Source: Monosporascus cannonballus
Lineage: Eukaryota > Ascomycota > Sordariomycetes > Xylariales
Length of the DNA: 64,000 bases
Assembly (NCBI GenBank): GCA_004154925.1
Contig: QJNS01000188.1
Span: forward strand, 62,001 to 126,000
Reading direction: 5' to 3'
Shown: positions 47,691 to 61,000 of the stretch, piece by piece
How the letters are laid out: each line of letters starts with the position of its first letter
How positions within the stretch are numbered: position 1 is the first letter of the stretch
The notes under the pieces: generated by a model
What the model saw: the letters and a program-made list of their open reading frames with translations, nothing else
What the model was told of the DNA's origin: nothing
Databases searched by the model: none
Made by a program: the position numbers and the translations under genes

Positions 47691-50079
47691 TAAAATAATT
47701 TATTACAAAATACGGAATTTATATATAATAAAGTTCGAAACACATTTACCGGTCGTTTTCTATTCGAAATTTTATACGGATATTATTTAAAAATAATAAA
47801 ATACTTTTTACGAAAATTTGAAAAATAAGTGTAAAAAATAAAAAGATGCTTTAAAACATTAACAATTATTTATCGAACGATAAACGAATATCAAAGAAAT
47901 AACGACAATGTAAAAGAAAGTATTATAATTAACGTTATATACTCGTAAAATTTTAATTAAGGCATTAAATAAATTTATCGACAAAATATTTCACATTTAA
48001 AAATAAAAATTTATACTTATTTATATCCAGATTTTACTTAAAAAGTAAATGGTTTTTTTCAAATATTAATAAACAGATAATATATTTTCAATATCCTTAT
48101 TAAAATCTTCATATAATTAAAAACTAAGTAACGTTTAATTAACGTTATTAAACTTAATAAAAGAATAAGAAAAATAAAAAAATAAAAAATATTATTTATT
48201 ACCAATATAATAAGATATAATAGAAACGTATAATTATATAACAAGGTTAATCTGCTAAATATAATATATAAAAATCTCGAATATATTTCAATTACATATT
48301 TAAAATATTGCAGCATTATAAAAAAGGTTAAATACGTATATAAAAAATATAAAACCGTAAAATAATAATAATCCAATTAAAAATTAATCGTGTAATAATT
48401 ATAAAACTGTAGAAAATAATTTTACAAAATTAAAATATCGAAATTAAAATATTAATTAATTATATAATAGTTTTTAAACTTTTAACAAATAATTGTTCTA
48501 TTGTATATGAATTAAAAATCGACCAATAAAATATTATTAAATTTATATAACAAATCGTAGTATAATCTAAATTTAAACGGCAATATAAAAAGTACGAATT
48601 TTTATGTTAAATAAAAATTAAATTGAATTATTAAATTTTAAATTAAAATATGATATAAAAAGTTAAATTATAATGCCTTTATTAAATAAAACAAAAATGA
48701 ACAGAAATTAATAAACGATATAGAAAAATCGATTTTGTATTTCGAAAACAAACTTTTGCGTTTAACTATTAAATTTTACGTTAATTTGTCTTTTGTAAAT
48801 ATATTGAAAAAGTTAGTATATATATATTAAAAAACGGTCATATTTATTAAACTTATTAAACGTAAAATTTGAAAACAGAAATTAGAAACATTTTATTTTT
48901 TATAAAAATAAGCCTTAAACAATCGAAAAATAATTTATTATTGACTTAAAATAAAAGATTACCTTTAAAAAACTTAACGTATTTAGACTTAATAACGGCT
49001 TTACTAGATAAAAACATATTTTATTTATAGTTATTAATAAATGTTAAAATTGCGTTAAGATATTAAAAGATAAACGAAAAATATTCGTAATAGAGAAATA
49101 TAATAATTTAATAGCTTTCGAAAGGTGTTTTATTTATAAAAGTATTTTAAAATTACACTTAATCGAAAATTTATTACAAAATAAAACGAATTATAATATT
49201 TATAAAAAAAGATTTAAGTTTATAAATTTATAAAGCAATATTAAGATTAAATTTTCGTAGCTGTAATAAACGATTGAAAATTTAATTTCGATATATTAAG
49301 AAAGCGGTGTTTTTTAACAATAACTGTGTTAAGAACGAATTTAGCCTTATAAAAAACGTTAAGTTAGCGACCGATCGCAAATACGTTAATATAGTTGTAT
49401 AGAGTATTTGCAATACGAATTCTTTTCGAATTTATCGAGGATTTTCTAATTATCAGTGCCGAATTAAAAAATTATTAAAGTACTACCTTTAAAATAATGG
49501 AGATTTAAATCAAAATTGATTGATAATACTAATAATATTAAAATTATATATTTATTACGCGTAAGATTTTAGAATAATAATTAATTACAATATAAATGAG
49601 AGTATAACAAATCTGAATATAAATTATACGGTAGGTAAAATAATATTATACTGCGTAAGTATAATATAGCTTATTACCGCTCATAATATAACTCATATTT
49701 ATTTTATTAACGATATCGAAAAGATAATATTAAAAGGAATCCCGGTTATTTTTTATATTAAAATATTATTTTTCGTAAAATTGATTACGAAAAATAGATA
49801 TTATAAATCAAAATAAAGTGAAAAACGTACGTAAGATGAACAAAGAAAACAATATAAAAATAAAAACAAAAAAGAAATTAAACTAAATATACTTAATTAT
49901 CTAATATAGTACGTATTAGTTATTTTGGTATTTTACTTATAATATAATATAACTTACGTACTTAAAAACAAAAATTTATCGACAAACTTACGTAACTAAA
50001 TTTACGAATACATTATACTAAAATAATAGTATTATTCTTGAAAACTAAGAATTTAAAAAAAGAATATATTTATAAATAT

Positions 50080-50723
50080 AATCCTTATAAAGTAAGACTA
50101 GTAGTCGACTAGCTATCGATTAACTACCAATCTACATATTAATATAAATCTACTATTTAGCAGCTAATAGGAAATACCAAATAAAAATAACCTAATATAC
50201 TTGCTTCTTAGAATATATTTTATAACAAATCGAAGATCACCTTACTCTAGTCTACAGCTACTTATTATCTTATATAAACATAATATCGATATTACTATTT
50301 AAAGTTTAACGCTATTAATAAATAAAAACTTATAACATATAATAACTAAACGGTTCAACTAATTATTATATTTAAATTGTACGAATTTATATCAGTGAAA
50401 ATATTACAAAACTTTAAGTAATAAATATAATAACTATTTATATTTCGTAACATTAAAAGCGTTTTAGAATACGATAGTTTATTATAAATTATTATCATTT
50501 AAATTATAAAAATAATAAATATATATATTTTAATTCGACTTACTAACTTACTATTAATAAATTGATAATCCGGTTTACTAGCTTACTACTAGTAAGTTAG
50601 TGATCCAGCTCACTGGTAGTAAGCCAGTGAGCTGGTGATTTATTACGTAATCTGATCTACTTAGTTTTTTGGCCGTTGCTATTGCGACCGTTTTTAAAAG
50701 CCGTGGTTTATTAGAACGTGACA
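50080..50723 (+). repeat. LTR B, most complete copy
   Basis: About 620-640 bp. The start aligns with TGTAG of fragment C (here AGTAG at 50100) and the end aligns with fragment A, closing in GTGACA. It contains a copy-specific insertion of TTACTA-type repeats with a strong hairpin (50605-50635). It serves as the 3' LTR of the element at 43-50.7 kb. Confidence 0.6.
50605..50635. repeat. Perfect 12-bp inverted repeat with 7-nt loop
   Basis: CCAGCTCACTGG at 50605-50616 is repeated as its exact reverse complement at 50624-50635 across TAGTAAG. It lies in a G+C-richer patch of LTR B with related TTACTAGTAAG words. The corresponding part of fragment A (37070-37130) is shorter and lacks this hairpin. 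Confidence 0.8.
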
Positions 50724-52539
50724 CTTAAATTATTAATAACTTAACGCGTTACTGCTAGATAAAGCTTAAAATATGTTACTAGATTTTTGTTAGAAATAAA
50801 ATCGTAAAACTAATAAAGATGTAGAATTAACAGAGAATATAAAATATCGGTGAGTTAACTAGCTATATATAGATCTGCTAAGCTCTTGGCAGCTCTTAGG
50901 ACCGTATAATCCCTAACAACTTTTCTTAATTACGGTAACTCTATACGAAATTAGATTTTCTGAATTAATTAATTTTATTTAAATCCTAACTAAATAGTAA
51001 AAAAAATGAGTTTCGACTATAATTAAGTACATGTTAAAATTCGAAAGAATTAATATATAGTTAAGCGTTTTTAACGAAATTCTTTGGTTTATAATTAAAT
51101 ATAATATTTATATCGTGTTAATTTTCTTATTATTTTTAAAAATAATAGAATATTTTATAAAACAAATATGTTAAAACTTGAGCAATAATTATATTAAAAA
51201 ATAAGATTCGATATATCTGATAAAGCGATGAAATATTATTACTTAATTATAGAAAATAATTTAAAACGTGAGTTTTAAAAATATTTTCTAATTAATATAG
51301 ATATTTATATACAAATTTAATAAATATAGAATATTTTAGAAATTTAAAGTTAATATTATTATTGGTAACGATGTTTAACTATGTTAAACTTTAATACTTG
51401 CGTATATATATTAATAAATATGTCTTTTTATATATTTATAATTATTATAACTCGACTTAATATTAAATTTGATTAACTTAATATTGTTAATATACGTATA
51501 TATTTTACATGAATTTGGACTTTCGTATTTTCATATAAATTTATAAAAAGCCTTATACGATTTAAATCGATTGTTTATAATAAAGAAACTTAATAAAAAA
51601 ATTAAAAATCTATTGCGAATAATCTATACGTTATATTTAATAATTAGTTAATGTTATTTTTCTCAATATTAACGATATACTCATAATATATAAAATTTGT
51701 AATAAAATATACGTTAAATTGTTTCTAAAAATAAATATAACGTTTTATATTAACGTCTTTTTAAAATAATAATTATTATTTTTTAAAAGATATATAATAA
51801 AAAATCGCGTAAATAAGAAATTATAGTTATTATAAGATATTTGTTAAGAAAAGCGATATATACGTTTAAGATTCTTCAAATTTAAAAAACGTTACTTTAA
51901 AATCTTTAAATAAAAGGATTTTAAGAAATGTTAAAACGAAATATCGATAAGATTAAAAAACTGGATTTCGGAAAAATCAAAAACTTATTATATAGAATTA
52001 TCGTTATTCGTCTAGATTTAATTAAAATTACTTTTTATTTATTACACTATTATAAATATTCTAGCTTTGTATATTTTAGTGTTATTAATAAAGCTAATTT
52101 TTACGTTTATTTTATATATCTCTTAATTATAGATTTCGAAAATAATAAAAATCTTAACGTATAATTGTTTCTATATACAAACAACGCCTTTTTTACAAAT
52201 AATCTTTATCGGAAAACATTTTTAAAAATTCGTATTTTTACTTTTCGATACTTTTATCGCATAAAAGATTAATAAGCAAAATATAATTATTATTTTAATT
52301 ACGAAAATTAAATTACTAACATTGTTACAAATTATTAAAAATTTCTTCTATATTAAAATAATTTAATATTATTAAATTAAAAATTAAATAAAACTTAATT
52401 ACCTAAATAAATAATTATTACATAATACGATTAATAATTTAGAAAATTATATAATTAATTATGAAATTAAAATACGTTAATATCTATAATTATTAATTTC
52501 GCGAAATTTATTTAATAAAAAAAAATTAAAATCGAATAA
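50724..52539. other. A+T-rich relic DNA between retroelements
   Basis: No motif, LTR match or coding stretch was recognised. The plus ORF 51928-52164 (78 codons) is Lys/Ile/Tyr-rich, as chance ORFs in such DNA are. It probably belongs to older RIP-damaged insertions. Confidence 0.4.
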
Positions 52540-52690
52540 ATTATCACGACACTATACGTCTCTGAGTTTCTGGAAGATATTCTATTATTGCACGAGAAAG
52601 AAAAAAAAGAGCTATCTAGCAGGCGCGCAACGCTTGCATATATATAGCGAAACGGCGGCTTAAATAAGCCACTTTGCTGATGCTGTAACA
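52540..52690 (-). repeat. 3' LTR of minus-strand gypsy copy
   Basis: On the minus strand it begins TGTTACAGCATC at 52690 and matches 57571-57715 read on the plus strand over about 145-150 bp at roughly 85% identity. Both copies contain a GGCTTATTTAAGCC-like palindrome and a TATATATA tract. The end, by comparison, is near 52540. Confidence 0.75.
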
Positions 52691-52706
52691 GTAGCCCTCC
52701 TTTTTT
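52691..52706 (-). other. Polypurine tract next to the 3' LTR
   Basis: On the minus strand AAAAAAGGAGGGCTAC immediately precedes the LTR start TGTTACAG. In LTR retrotransposons such a purine run primes plus-strand DNA synthesis. It is one of the few places with non-CpG guanines kept. Confidence 0.7.
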
Positions 52707-55700
52707 AAGGCAGTTATCTCTAATTGCATAAAAGAAAAAAATGAAAAACTTAAACGTTTTTCTCGGATTCGAACCTTAGTTAACTGGTAGCATATTAGGT
52801 ATCGTAAAACGTCGTAACGTTAATATGGCGTACGCGCGATATAACCGAAATAAGGCCGCGATAATAATCAAATAACGGGGTACCGTATAAAAAATATATA
52901 ATACTAGTTCCGATACGGAAATGGTAATACCGTTATACGAAATATTATTAGCCCGACTGGATTTTGCCATATCCCTTTTTTATCGCTTTCGCGATATAAA
53001 TACCAGGTATCTCTTTAATTTTTGTTCTTTGTTTTTTCGTTATTTTTATAATGTTTTTTTATTATTATTTTGTAAATTTGTTTCGTTGCCGTCACAAAAT
53101 TTTCCCAGCTTTATATTATTTATATAACGTCCGTTTATACGAAACGGCTATACCTAATTTATTTTAAATATATCTTTTTTAATTATACTCCTAATATGAG
53201 AAAAAAAAACTTTTTACTACCGTTTTATTTCTATTATAACGGCAAAATGCATATTTTATATTAAGTATTAAAAATATATATAAATTAATAAATTATATAC
53301 GTTATAATATTAACGTTACGTTTACGGAATATTATTATTATGTTAATTTTTCGATATATAATTAATGGAAAATATTTAAGGCGATTACCTAGATTTGGAT
53401 ACCCTTTTTTATTAAATAAATTTTTATTTCGATATTAATCGTAATAACGATAAACAGCCGATTTTCGGTAACGACAACAACGAGACGTATACGTATTTTA
53501 ACGGTTTTCGTCGAGAACTTTACAGAACGGTATTCCGATTTTATATTATTTTCGAAACGGCTGAAAAAATTTATCGTATTGCGTTTAATATAATAATCGC
53601 GAAAACAAAACCGATTATTTTACGTAAGTTGCCGTCCGATAAACTTTAATATAAATTTATAACTCTTATTGCGTAAAGAACGTTATAAATATGCAGAAAT
53701 ATATATTCCGTAATAATATAATATTAATTTTATAATAATAAAATAACTCTTTGATCGCCGCTTAAAAAACGATCAAATATTATTTCGTTATTAATAATAA
53801 AAGGTATTAATTATAAACGTTAATTAGACGTATTTTTTGTAATAAAATATATATTATTACTTTTGTAACTTTATATACCGGCTAAGTAAACGTTAATATT
53901 ACGATATTTTTTTGCGTTTTGACAATTTTTAATTATTATATTATTATTGTAACGCCATATTTTCTTTTAGAATTAAGTTATTTTATATTATATAATTATT
54001 ATTTAATTATTAGTTTTAATAATTCGTTTATTTATAACGTTAATAAAATTTATACTTATTTTTATTAATCTTAATATAATATAGATTTTATAGTAATATT
54101 ATTACGTTATTAATTAAATAAAAAACATTTTACCTACGTTTTGCGTTATTTTTCGTTATTATTTTATTAATACCTAATATTAATTAAATGGCCTAAATTT
54201 ATTACGGTTAATTTTGAAAATTCGGTTATATTAAAATTATATCCTTTAAAATTTATAACCGGTTGTTATATAAAGCGATATAATTACAATTATATAGCCT
54301 TATATTAAAGGCCGTATTTAATATATTTAAAATTTAGAATTTTTTCAAAATGTTATTCGACGTTCTTTATATTCTCCGTATTCGTAACGATAACGCTTTC
54401 GGTCCGAATATCCTATTTCCGGTTTATTATTTTTTATTTTAAAAAGTTTAATTTATAATGTTAAATTAAAAAAAATTAAAAGTTTAAAATAACTTACATT
54501 ATACTGATAATCTTACGGTTACAATATAAAAGTATATTTTAATAATTACAAAAAAGCCTATTTATTTATCGTTAAACTTATTATTAAGTTATTTTAATTT
54601 TATATAATATATAATAACTTAAATTTATTTTTCTTTTATTAATATACCGGCGTTATTACGATATCGGTTAACTTATTCCGTATATCAGTTTTATATTTCC
54701 GCTATTAATACTTTAATTTTTCTCAAAATTAGTTTTAATTTATTTACGTAATTTGGTACTTTAATATATTTGTTTTATTTTGTAACCATTTTGAGAATTT
54801 CGGAAAGTCGTTCTAGTTCTGTACTTATAATAAGATAAAAATTATAATTAATAAAAACGTTAAAATGATAATAATTTCGGATATATAATTATTATTAGCA
54901 AATTCAATTAAAAAAGGCTAATTTATTTAATCGTTTTAATAAAACGAATAATAATCTTATAAATATTACTTTATCGCCGTATTAACAATTTTTATTTAAT
55001 TATTAATTTAAAGCTAGTAAATTATCGAAATACAAAATATAATGCCTAAATATTATTTTATTTTTTGTTAAAAAAGTTAAAATAAATTATATATTATAAT
55101 CCGATATAATTATGGCTAAAATATCGTATAAGCGGTATATATTATAAAAAAACGTTAACGAAAATAATTACGGATATATTCGTAATAACAATAAAGTAAT
55201 ATATTTTCGTAAATTTATTAATTATTATAAAAACATATTTACAAATATGTTCGAATTTTTTATAAAAAAGAAAAAAACCAGTATAATTTACGAAAATATT
55301 GTTTTATAAGCGGAACGGGATAAATAAAAAATCAAAAAAATTCGTCGGCGAAATTTTAAATACCTTAATATGGTAACAAAAATAATAACCTTATACGGAC
55401 GTAATTATATCCCGTAATAAACGTAATTAATAATAATTCCGTTATAATAAGTTGTATATTTTAAAACGTTTCGAATAATCCGTTAATATTATATTATAAT
55501 TACGGTATAATATTTATAATTTTAAAATTTTATTATCCGATATCAATAATTTATATTTAATATAAATATGCTTTTATATCGTTTTGTAATCGGTATTCGT
55601 AATTTTAAATACCTTATAAATATTTAATTTAAATTACTTATAAATTAAATTTATAAATGCGGTCAAAATATCGTTAATTAATATGGATAATTTATATATA

Positions 55701-56781
55701 TTATTAAATAATATATTTATTAATTAATTAATATTTATAGCGTATATTTTAAAAAAAGTTTTTATTATTCGAATAAGAATATTATTCGATATCGGTATAT
55801 TATTTTATTATTAATAATATCATGGCGGTATATAAATTAAACGCCGGATTAACGTAATAACATATCTAAAATCGTAATCCTTTTTTTTAATTTATAAATT
55901 ATTTAAAACCGAAAACCGTTAAAAATTTCGAATTAAAATATTTTACGTTAATTTAAAAGCTTTATAATAACAAAATATTATAAGTTTTTATAATTAAAAA
56001 TAACTTATGTAGCTTTTTCGGCTTTTTATAATTTTTGGCGTTATTTTTCGACAATCTTAATAATAATTAATAATTTTTTATTATAAATTTTATAATTATA
56101 TTTTATTAAGTTATATTTTTTAAGAAAAAAAAGATAGGCCGTAAAACGTTTAACGTATCGTATTACGAAAATATTTCTTTTAACGTTTAATTAAAAATAT
56201 TAAGGTTTAAAATTATTTTACGCCGAAAATCGTAATATAATAAAACCGATACCGTAAAAAGGTATTTTTAAAACGTTAAAAGGCCGTTATAGCGTTTTTA
56301 TTAAAAAAATCTATTTATTTTACCTTATTTATTAATGTAATTAAAAGTTTCGTAATTAATAAAAAACTTTTTATAAATCGCCGGTAAAATTTTATAAAAC
56401 AGAAAAAAATTATAATTTTCGTAATATTTCGAAAAAAAATTATTAAATAATTTTAATTTTTTCGAAATTTATAATAATATTATCGATAAAGATTATTAAG
56501 TTTAAATAACGTATTTTCGTTATATTAAATTTATATTTTCGAATATTAATTATTAATTTTACGTTTATAAAACGGTAAATTATTTTACGTATATAATCTT
56601 TATATTTCTTTTACTTTTATTATAAATCAAAATATTATTAAAATAAATTATAACCTATTTATTTAAAAAGTTCGAATACCGTAAAATTAATATAATATTA
56701 AAAGGAATTCGTAACGTTTATTATACCGAAATTTATAATAAGGTATTAAAATAATTCGATTTAAATTATAAAAATATTTTT

Positions 56782-57105
56782 TTATTTATTTTTAAAAACA
56801 ATATATAAAGGATTAAAAGCTGTAACGATATTAAATTTCGTAAATATTCGCGCTAAATAAAAAGCCTCTAAAGTTTTTCGGATTAAAGTAATAAAATAAC
56901 GGTTTTTTATTATAACGTTATTAAAGCCGCAGTAATTAATATAAATACGTATTTTATTTCCCGGTTTTTTTATAAATAAAATAAAAGTTATTATTAAAAA
57001 ATTATTAAGGTAGGTAGAATCTTTTTTTAGATAATTATCGATATATTTCTGTACTCCTAGCAATTTATAACGGAATATAGTTTTTGTGCGATTATACGGT
57101 AACAT
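56782..57105 (-). pseudogene. Degenerate gypsy reverse transcriptase, open over 107 codons
   Basis: Contains PYNRTKTIFRYKLLGVQKYI, then FLIITFILFIKKPGNKIRIY, INYCGFNNVIIKNRYFI, LIRKTLEAF and ARIFTKFNIVTAFN. These follow the gypsy RT order (KYLxxxLxKGFIRPS, PVLFVKKPGGxLRxCVDYRxLN, KNRYPLPLI, FTKLDIxxAFN). Cys and Asp positions are replaced (DYR reads NYC). The catalytic box would lie just downstream, in a stop-filled stretch. Confidence 0.82.
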
Positions 57106-57570
57106 TTAGCCTAAAAATATTTCGATTTTATGGTCGAAAAGTCGGTACGGTAATAAGAATTTAATATTACGTAAAATAAATATTTTCGTTAAGTTATAAT
57201 ATTTACATAATAACTTTTTTAAAATCATAATTATTATTATTAATAATTTGCCGTCGAAATATTTTTATATATATTTTTTAATTATGCGGCATAATTAAAG
57301 CATTTCGGTTATTTAATTATAAAAAGCTCGTAATCTAAAGAGAATAATATTTAGATTAATATTATCGTTTAAAATAAAAATATTACGCAAAACCGCGGTA
57401 AGCGTTAATAACGTTATTTTATTTGCGAATAATAGCTGGAAAAATAAAATAATGACTTTACGTAATACGTTTATAAAGGCAAAAAATCTGGCTAAAGGTA
57501 TAAAATCTATTATTATATTTTTTATGCGGCGAAATATTAGGAAATTAATAACGCGGAATAATCGTACCTG

Positions 57571-57715
57571 TTACAGCATTAGCAAAGCGGCTTATTTAAG
57601 CCGCCGTTTCGCTATATATATATAAGTGCTACGCGCTTACTAGATAATTTTTTTTTCTTCGTACAATAACAAAATATTTTCCAGAAACTCAAAAGACGTA
57701 TAGCGCCGTAATAAT
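57571..57715 (+). repeat. 5' LTR of plus-strand gypsy copy
   Basis: Begins TGTTACAGCATTAGCAAAGC and contains GGCTTATTTAAGCCGCC, a perfect dyad, followed by TATATATATATAA (57613-57625), a likely core promoter of the element. It ends near 57715 by comparison with 52540. It is short for an LTR but has the TG start and an adjoining purine tract in its partner copy. Confidence 0.72.
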
Positions 57716-60294
57716 TTGTTGTACCTTCAAAAAATAAACTTTATGGCAACTTATATAGCTTCGTTATAATACCGCTTATACCGCGCCCCAGGTTCGCCGT
57801 TATTACGTCGCCACTTTGCTATAACGTTCTTAAATTTTTTAACCCCTAAAAAAGGTAATACGGGTATTAATACGTTTATCTTTAAACATAAATAAAGTAA
57901 CAATATAACGTTATTTTTTCGACTTACGAACTTTAAGGTATTTTTTTAGGAATTCCCTTATTTAACTATCGCCATAATACGGTTTATTTACGATTTTACG
58001 CCGTTAAAGCATTTTCTCGAATAATACGAATACCCTTAAAAAGTATTTAGGGATATTTTTATAAGTTTTAAGGAAATTTATTAACGCTTAAAATACGTAA
58101 ATATTTAAATTAAAAAACAATTTACGAACGTAAAATAATTATTATATAAAAACCGTTAACTTTATAATTGCTTAATTGCCGTAAATTAAGTTATAACCGA
58201 ACGAAATTAATTTCGAAAACGTTTCGTAATTATAAAATAATCGTTACGATAAACGAAATAATTTGTTTTTGAAAAATTTATTTACGGGAACGTTTAATTA
58301 CCGCAAAACGGTTATTATAATAAATTATGGCTATAAAAAGCATATTATCGCCGTTTGTTAATATTTTATTCGGAATAATTTTATAACTCGGCGTTATCTA
58401 ATTTTTAACGGATTTACGATATATTTTTTTCGGAATAATAAATAATTACTGTTTTTGCAGTTTTAAACCGTTTATTTTTAAGGGCGAGATTAAAGATTTA
58501 ATAATCCGTTAAGAAAAATATATTAATTAACGTTCTTTAATACGTTTAAAATTTGCGATTAATCGAAACGTTTATTTTTCGGCCGTAAACCGTATTATAT
58601 ATATAATTTAATAACTTTAGAATAATATTTATTTGCGTATATGTAATAAAGTTAATAATATAATAATATAATTTACGAATTTCGAAACGTAATCGTAAAG
58701 ATAACGAAATATAAGTAATATATTTTTATTTTTAAATTAAATTTATATTATTATTAATATATTAACTTAGGCCCATAAGGATTTTTAAACCCTAAAATAA
58801 GGCTTAATAATATTCGCCGACTTTATCGGCAACTTTATATATTTGGCCGATTAAAGCCGGTAACCGCTAACCTTATACGTTATCGTATTATAACAAAAAA
58901 TTAACGAGATATTTTAAAAAGTTTTTATTCCGTAAATATAACGCCTTATTCCCGAAAATAATTAAAGATAAATACGGCTTTTTAAAAACTTTTCCAATAA
59001 TATAATAAATCAGATTTTTTACAAACGTATGGCCAAAAGCCAAACCGCTAATAAAGCGATACCGTAACGCTCGCCGAGCGCCCCGGCGTTTTCCGGGCCT
59101 AAACTTATATAATTAAATACGGTAATAACCAAAGTTACCGGGCCCGGTCCCCCTTTAACCGAAAAAAAAGGTAACGCCGGCGCAGGTTAAACTTTTATAT
59201 ATATTACGGAAAAAAAATATTTTTTTATATGCTTTAACCGGCGTCCGTAACTTATAACGATTAACATAACGTTTATAACGCCGTAGCTAAATATTAATAT
59301 AGCGTAATAAGAAAACGTTTAATTTCCAGGATAAATCGTAATTAAAAACGCTTATTAAATTATTAAAATAATAATAAACCAAACTTATATATATATTTTA
59401 TAGGTTTTAATATATCTTTTTTTATTTTATTTTATTTATAATTTAATAACGGTACGGTATTGCCGGTACGGTTTATAATAAATTACGGATATTTATTTGT
59501 AAAACTTATTAATAATAATTTTGCGCGCCAAAATAATATCTTTTATTATTTAACCATTTAGTTTTATTAATTTAAATTAATAAATGAAATTATAACCGGT
59601 TCGGTTATGACGGCCTGTACGGTATAATTCTGTATAAATTCCGTTATAGAAAATTTTATCTTTTACCGATAATCCTTAAATGGTTTTAACGTTATTTTCG
59701 GGTTATTTTAATTTCGAAAATATAATCCGTTAATCGATTAAATAATGGGAATAATACGTATAAATAACGAAACGATATCGGAATTCCTAATTTCCTTATT
59801 TTCGGTCGAATTATTCCTTATTTTTTTAACCTTTTTACCTTATTTTAATATCGTACTTATAACGATATAATTATTCCGCGTTATTAATTTTTTAACGTTT
59901 TGCCGTATGAAAAATATAATAATAAATTTTATATCTTTAGCTAGATTTTTCGCTTTTATAAATATATTATGCAAAATTATTACCTTATTTTCCCAGTTAT
60001 TATCCGTAAACGAAACGATATTATTTGCGCTTATTGCGGTTTTACGTAACATTTTTATTTAAAACGATAATATCGATCCGGATATTATTTTTCTTAGATT
60101 ACGGGCTTTTTATAATTGAATAACTAAAATACCTTAATTATGCCGCGTAATTAAAAAAGATATACAAAAGTACCTCGACGGCAAATTACCGGCAATAATA
60201 ACCAAGATTTTAGAAAAATTATTACTTAAGTACTATAACTTAATAAAGGCGTTTATTTTTCGTAACGCCGACTTTTTGTTATTTTATTAACTTT

Positions 60295-61000
60295 TCGACT
60301 ATAAGATCGAACTGTTCCCAGGCCAAATACCACCATATAACCGTATAAGGGCTATGTCCTTTTACGAATTGCTAGCGGTACGGAAATATATTAATAATTA
60401 TCTGAAAAAGGGCTTTATCCGCTTTAATAAATTTTTAATAATAGCCTTTATTTTATTCGTAAAAAAGCTGGGAAGTAAAATATGTATTTGCGTTAATTAC
60501 TGCGACCTTAATAACGTTACGGTAAAAAACCGTTACTTTATTTCTTTAATCCGGAAAACCTTAAACGTTTTTTATTCGGCACAAGTATTTACGAAATTCG
60601 ATATTATTACCGTTTTTAATCGTTTACGTATTACTTTTAAGAACAAATAAAAAATAATTTTTATAATTCGATTCGGATTATTCAAATATTTTATTATAAA
60701 TTTTAGCATAATAAATATTTCGAATTCGTTTTAGTATTATATTAATTATACGTTATTTAATCTTTTAAATAAATATGTTATAATTTATTTTAACGATATC
60801 CTAATTTATAACAAAAGCAAAAAAAAATATAAAAGTTATATATGCGAAATAATCTGTTATTTCGCAAATGCGGGATTAATAATTAATATCTGGAAATACG
60901 AATTTAATATAATAAAAATACGTTATTTAAGTTTAATAATCTTTATTGATAATATTATTATAAATTTCGAAAAGATTAAAGTTATTTAATAATAAAAATT
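60295..61000 (+). pseudogene. Degenerate gypsy reverse transcriptase, catalytic Asp changed to Asn
   Basis: FDYKIELFPGQIPPYN is followed by ELLAVRKYINNYLKKGFIRF, FVKKLGSKICICVNY, CDLNNVTVKNRY and VFTKFDIITVFNRLRI (open frame 60354-60650). After a stop, the catalytic box at 60786-60797 reads YFND, followed by ILIYNK. A later piece, YLSLIIFID, matches the family's YLGFIIS.DG. The first catalytic Asp is therefore lost by a G-to-A type change. Confidence 0.85.

Larger units (their letters stand above)
43000..50723 (+). mobile_element. RIP-degraded Ty3/gypsy element on the plus strand
   Basis: The plus strand is A-rich. Degenerate pol is readable in the order RT (about 45330-45790) then integrase (about 47330-47690), which is the Ty3/gypsy order. 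LTR-like sequences flank it (42980-43200 and 50080-50723) in the same orientation, giving a total near 7.7 kb. Nearly all Trp, Gln and Arg positions expected from the family read as stops, and Asp codons often read Asn, as RIP produces. A gag domain was not recognised in 43.4-45.2 kb. Confidence 0.75.
52540..57569 (-). mobile_element. RIP-degraded Ty3/gypsy copy, minus strand, lacking its gag end
   Basis: Same family as the plus-strand copy that follows. Integrase-like sequence lies at about 55140-55260 and a reverse transcriptase at about 56440-57105. The 3' LTR is at 52540-52690, with a purine tract next to it. Matching landmarks run antiparallel to the neighbour: 54330-54430 with 63000-63100, and 57480-57550 with 59860-59960. 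The copy stops at 57569, exactly where the neighbour's LTR begins, so its 5' LTR, gag and protease parts are missing. It was either interrupted by the neighbour's insertion or cut by recombination. Confidence 0.8.

Noticed and set aside
48059..48376. 105-codon minus-strand ORF rich in Tyr/Ile/Leu
   Set aside because: Chance frame in A+T-rich DNA, antisense to the plus-strand gypsy element and just downstream of its integrase remnant.
52765..52775. GGATTCGAACC, resembling a tRNA B-box on the minus strand
   Set aside because: The T-stem does not pair over five bases and no A-box or acceptor stem is found. The site lies in the 3' non-coding end of a gypsy copy.
59840..60052. 70-codon minus-strand ORF
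   Set aside because: Antisense to the gag-pol junction of the plus-strand gypsy copy. A sequence of the same family is found at 57480-57550 in opposite orientation.
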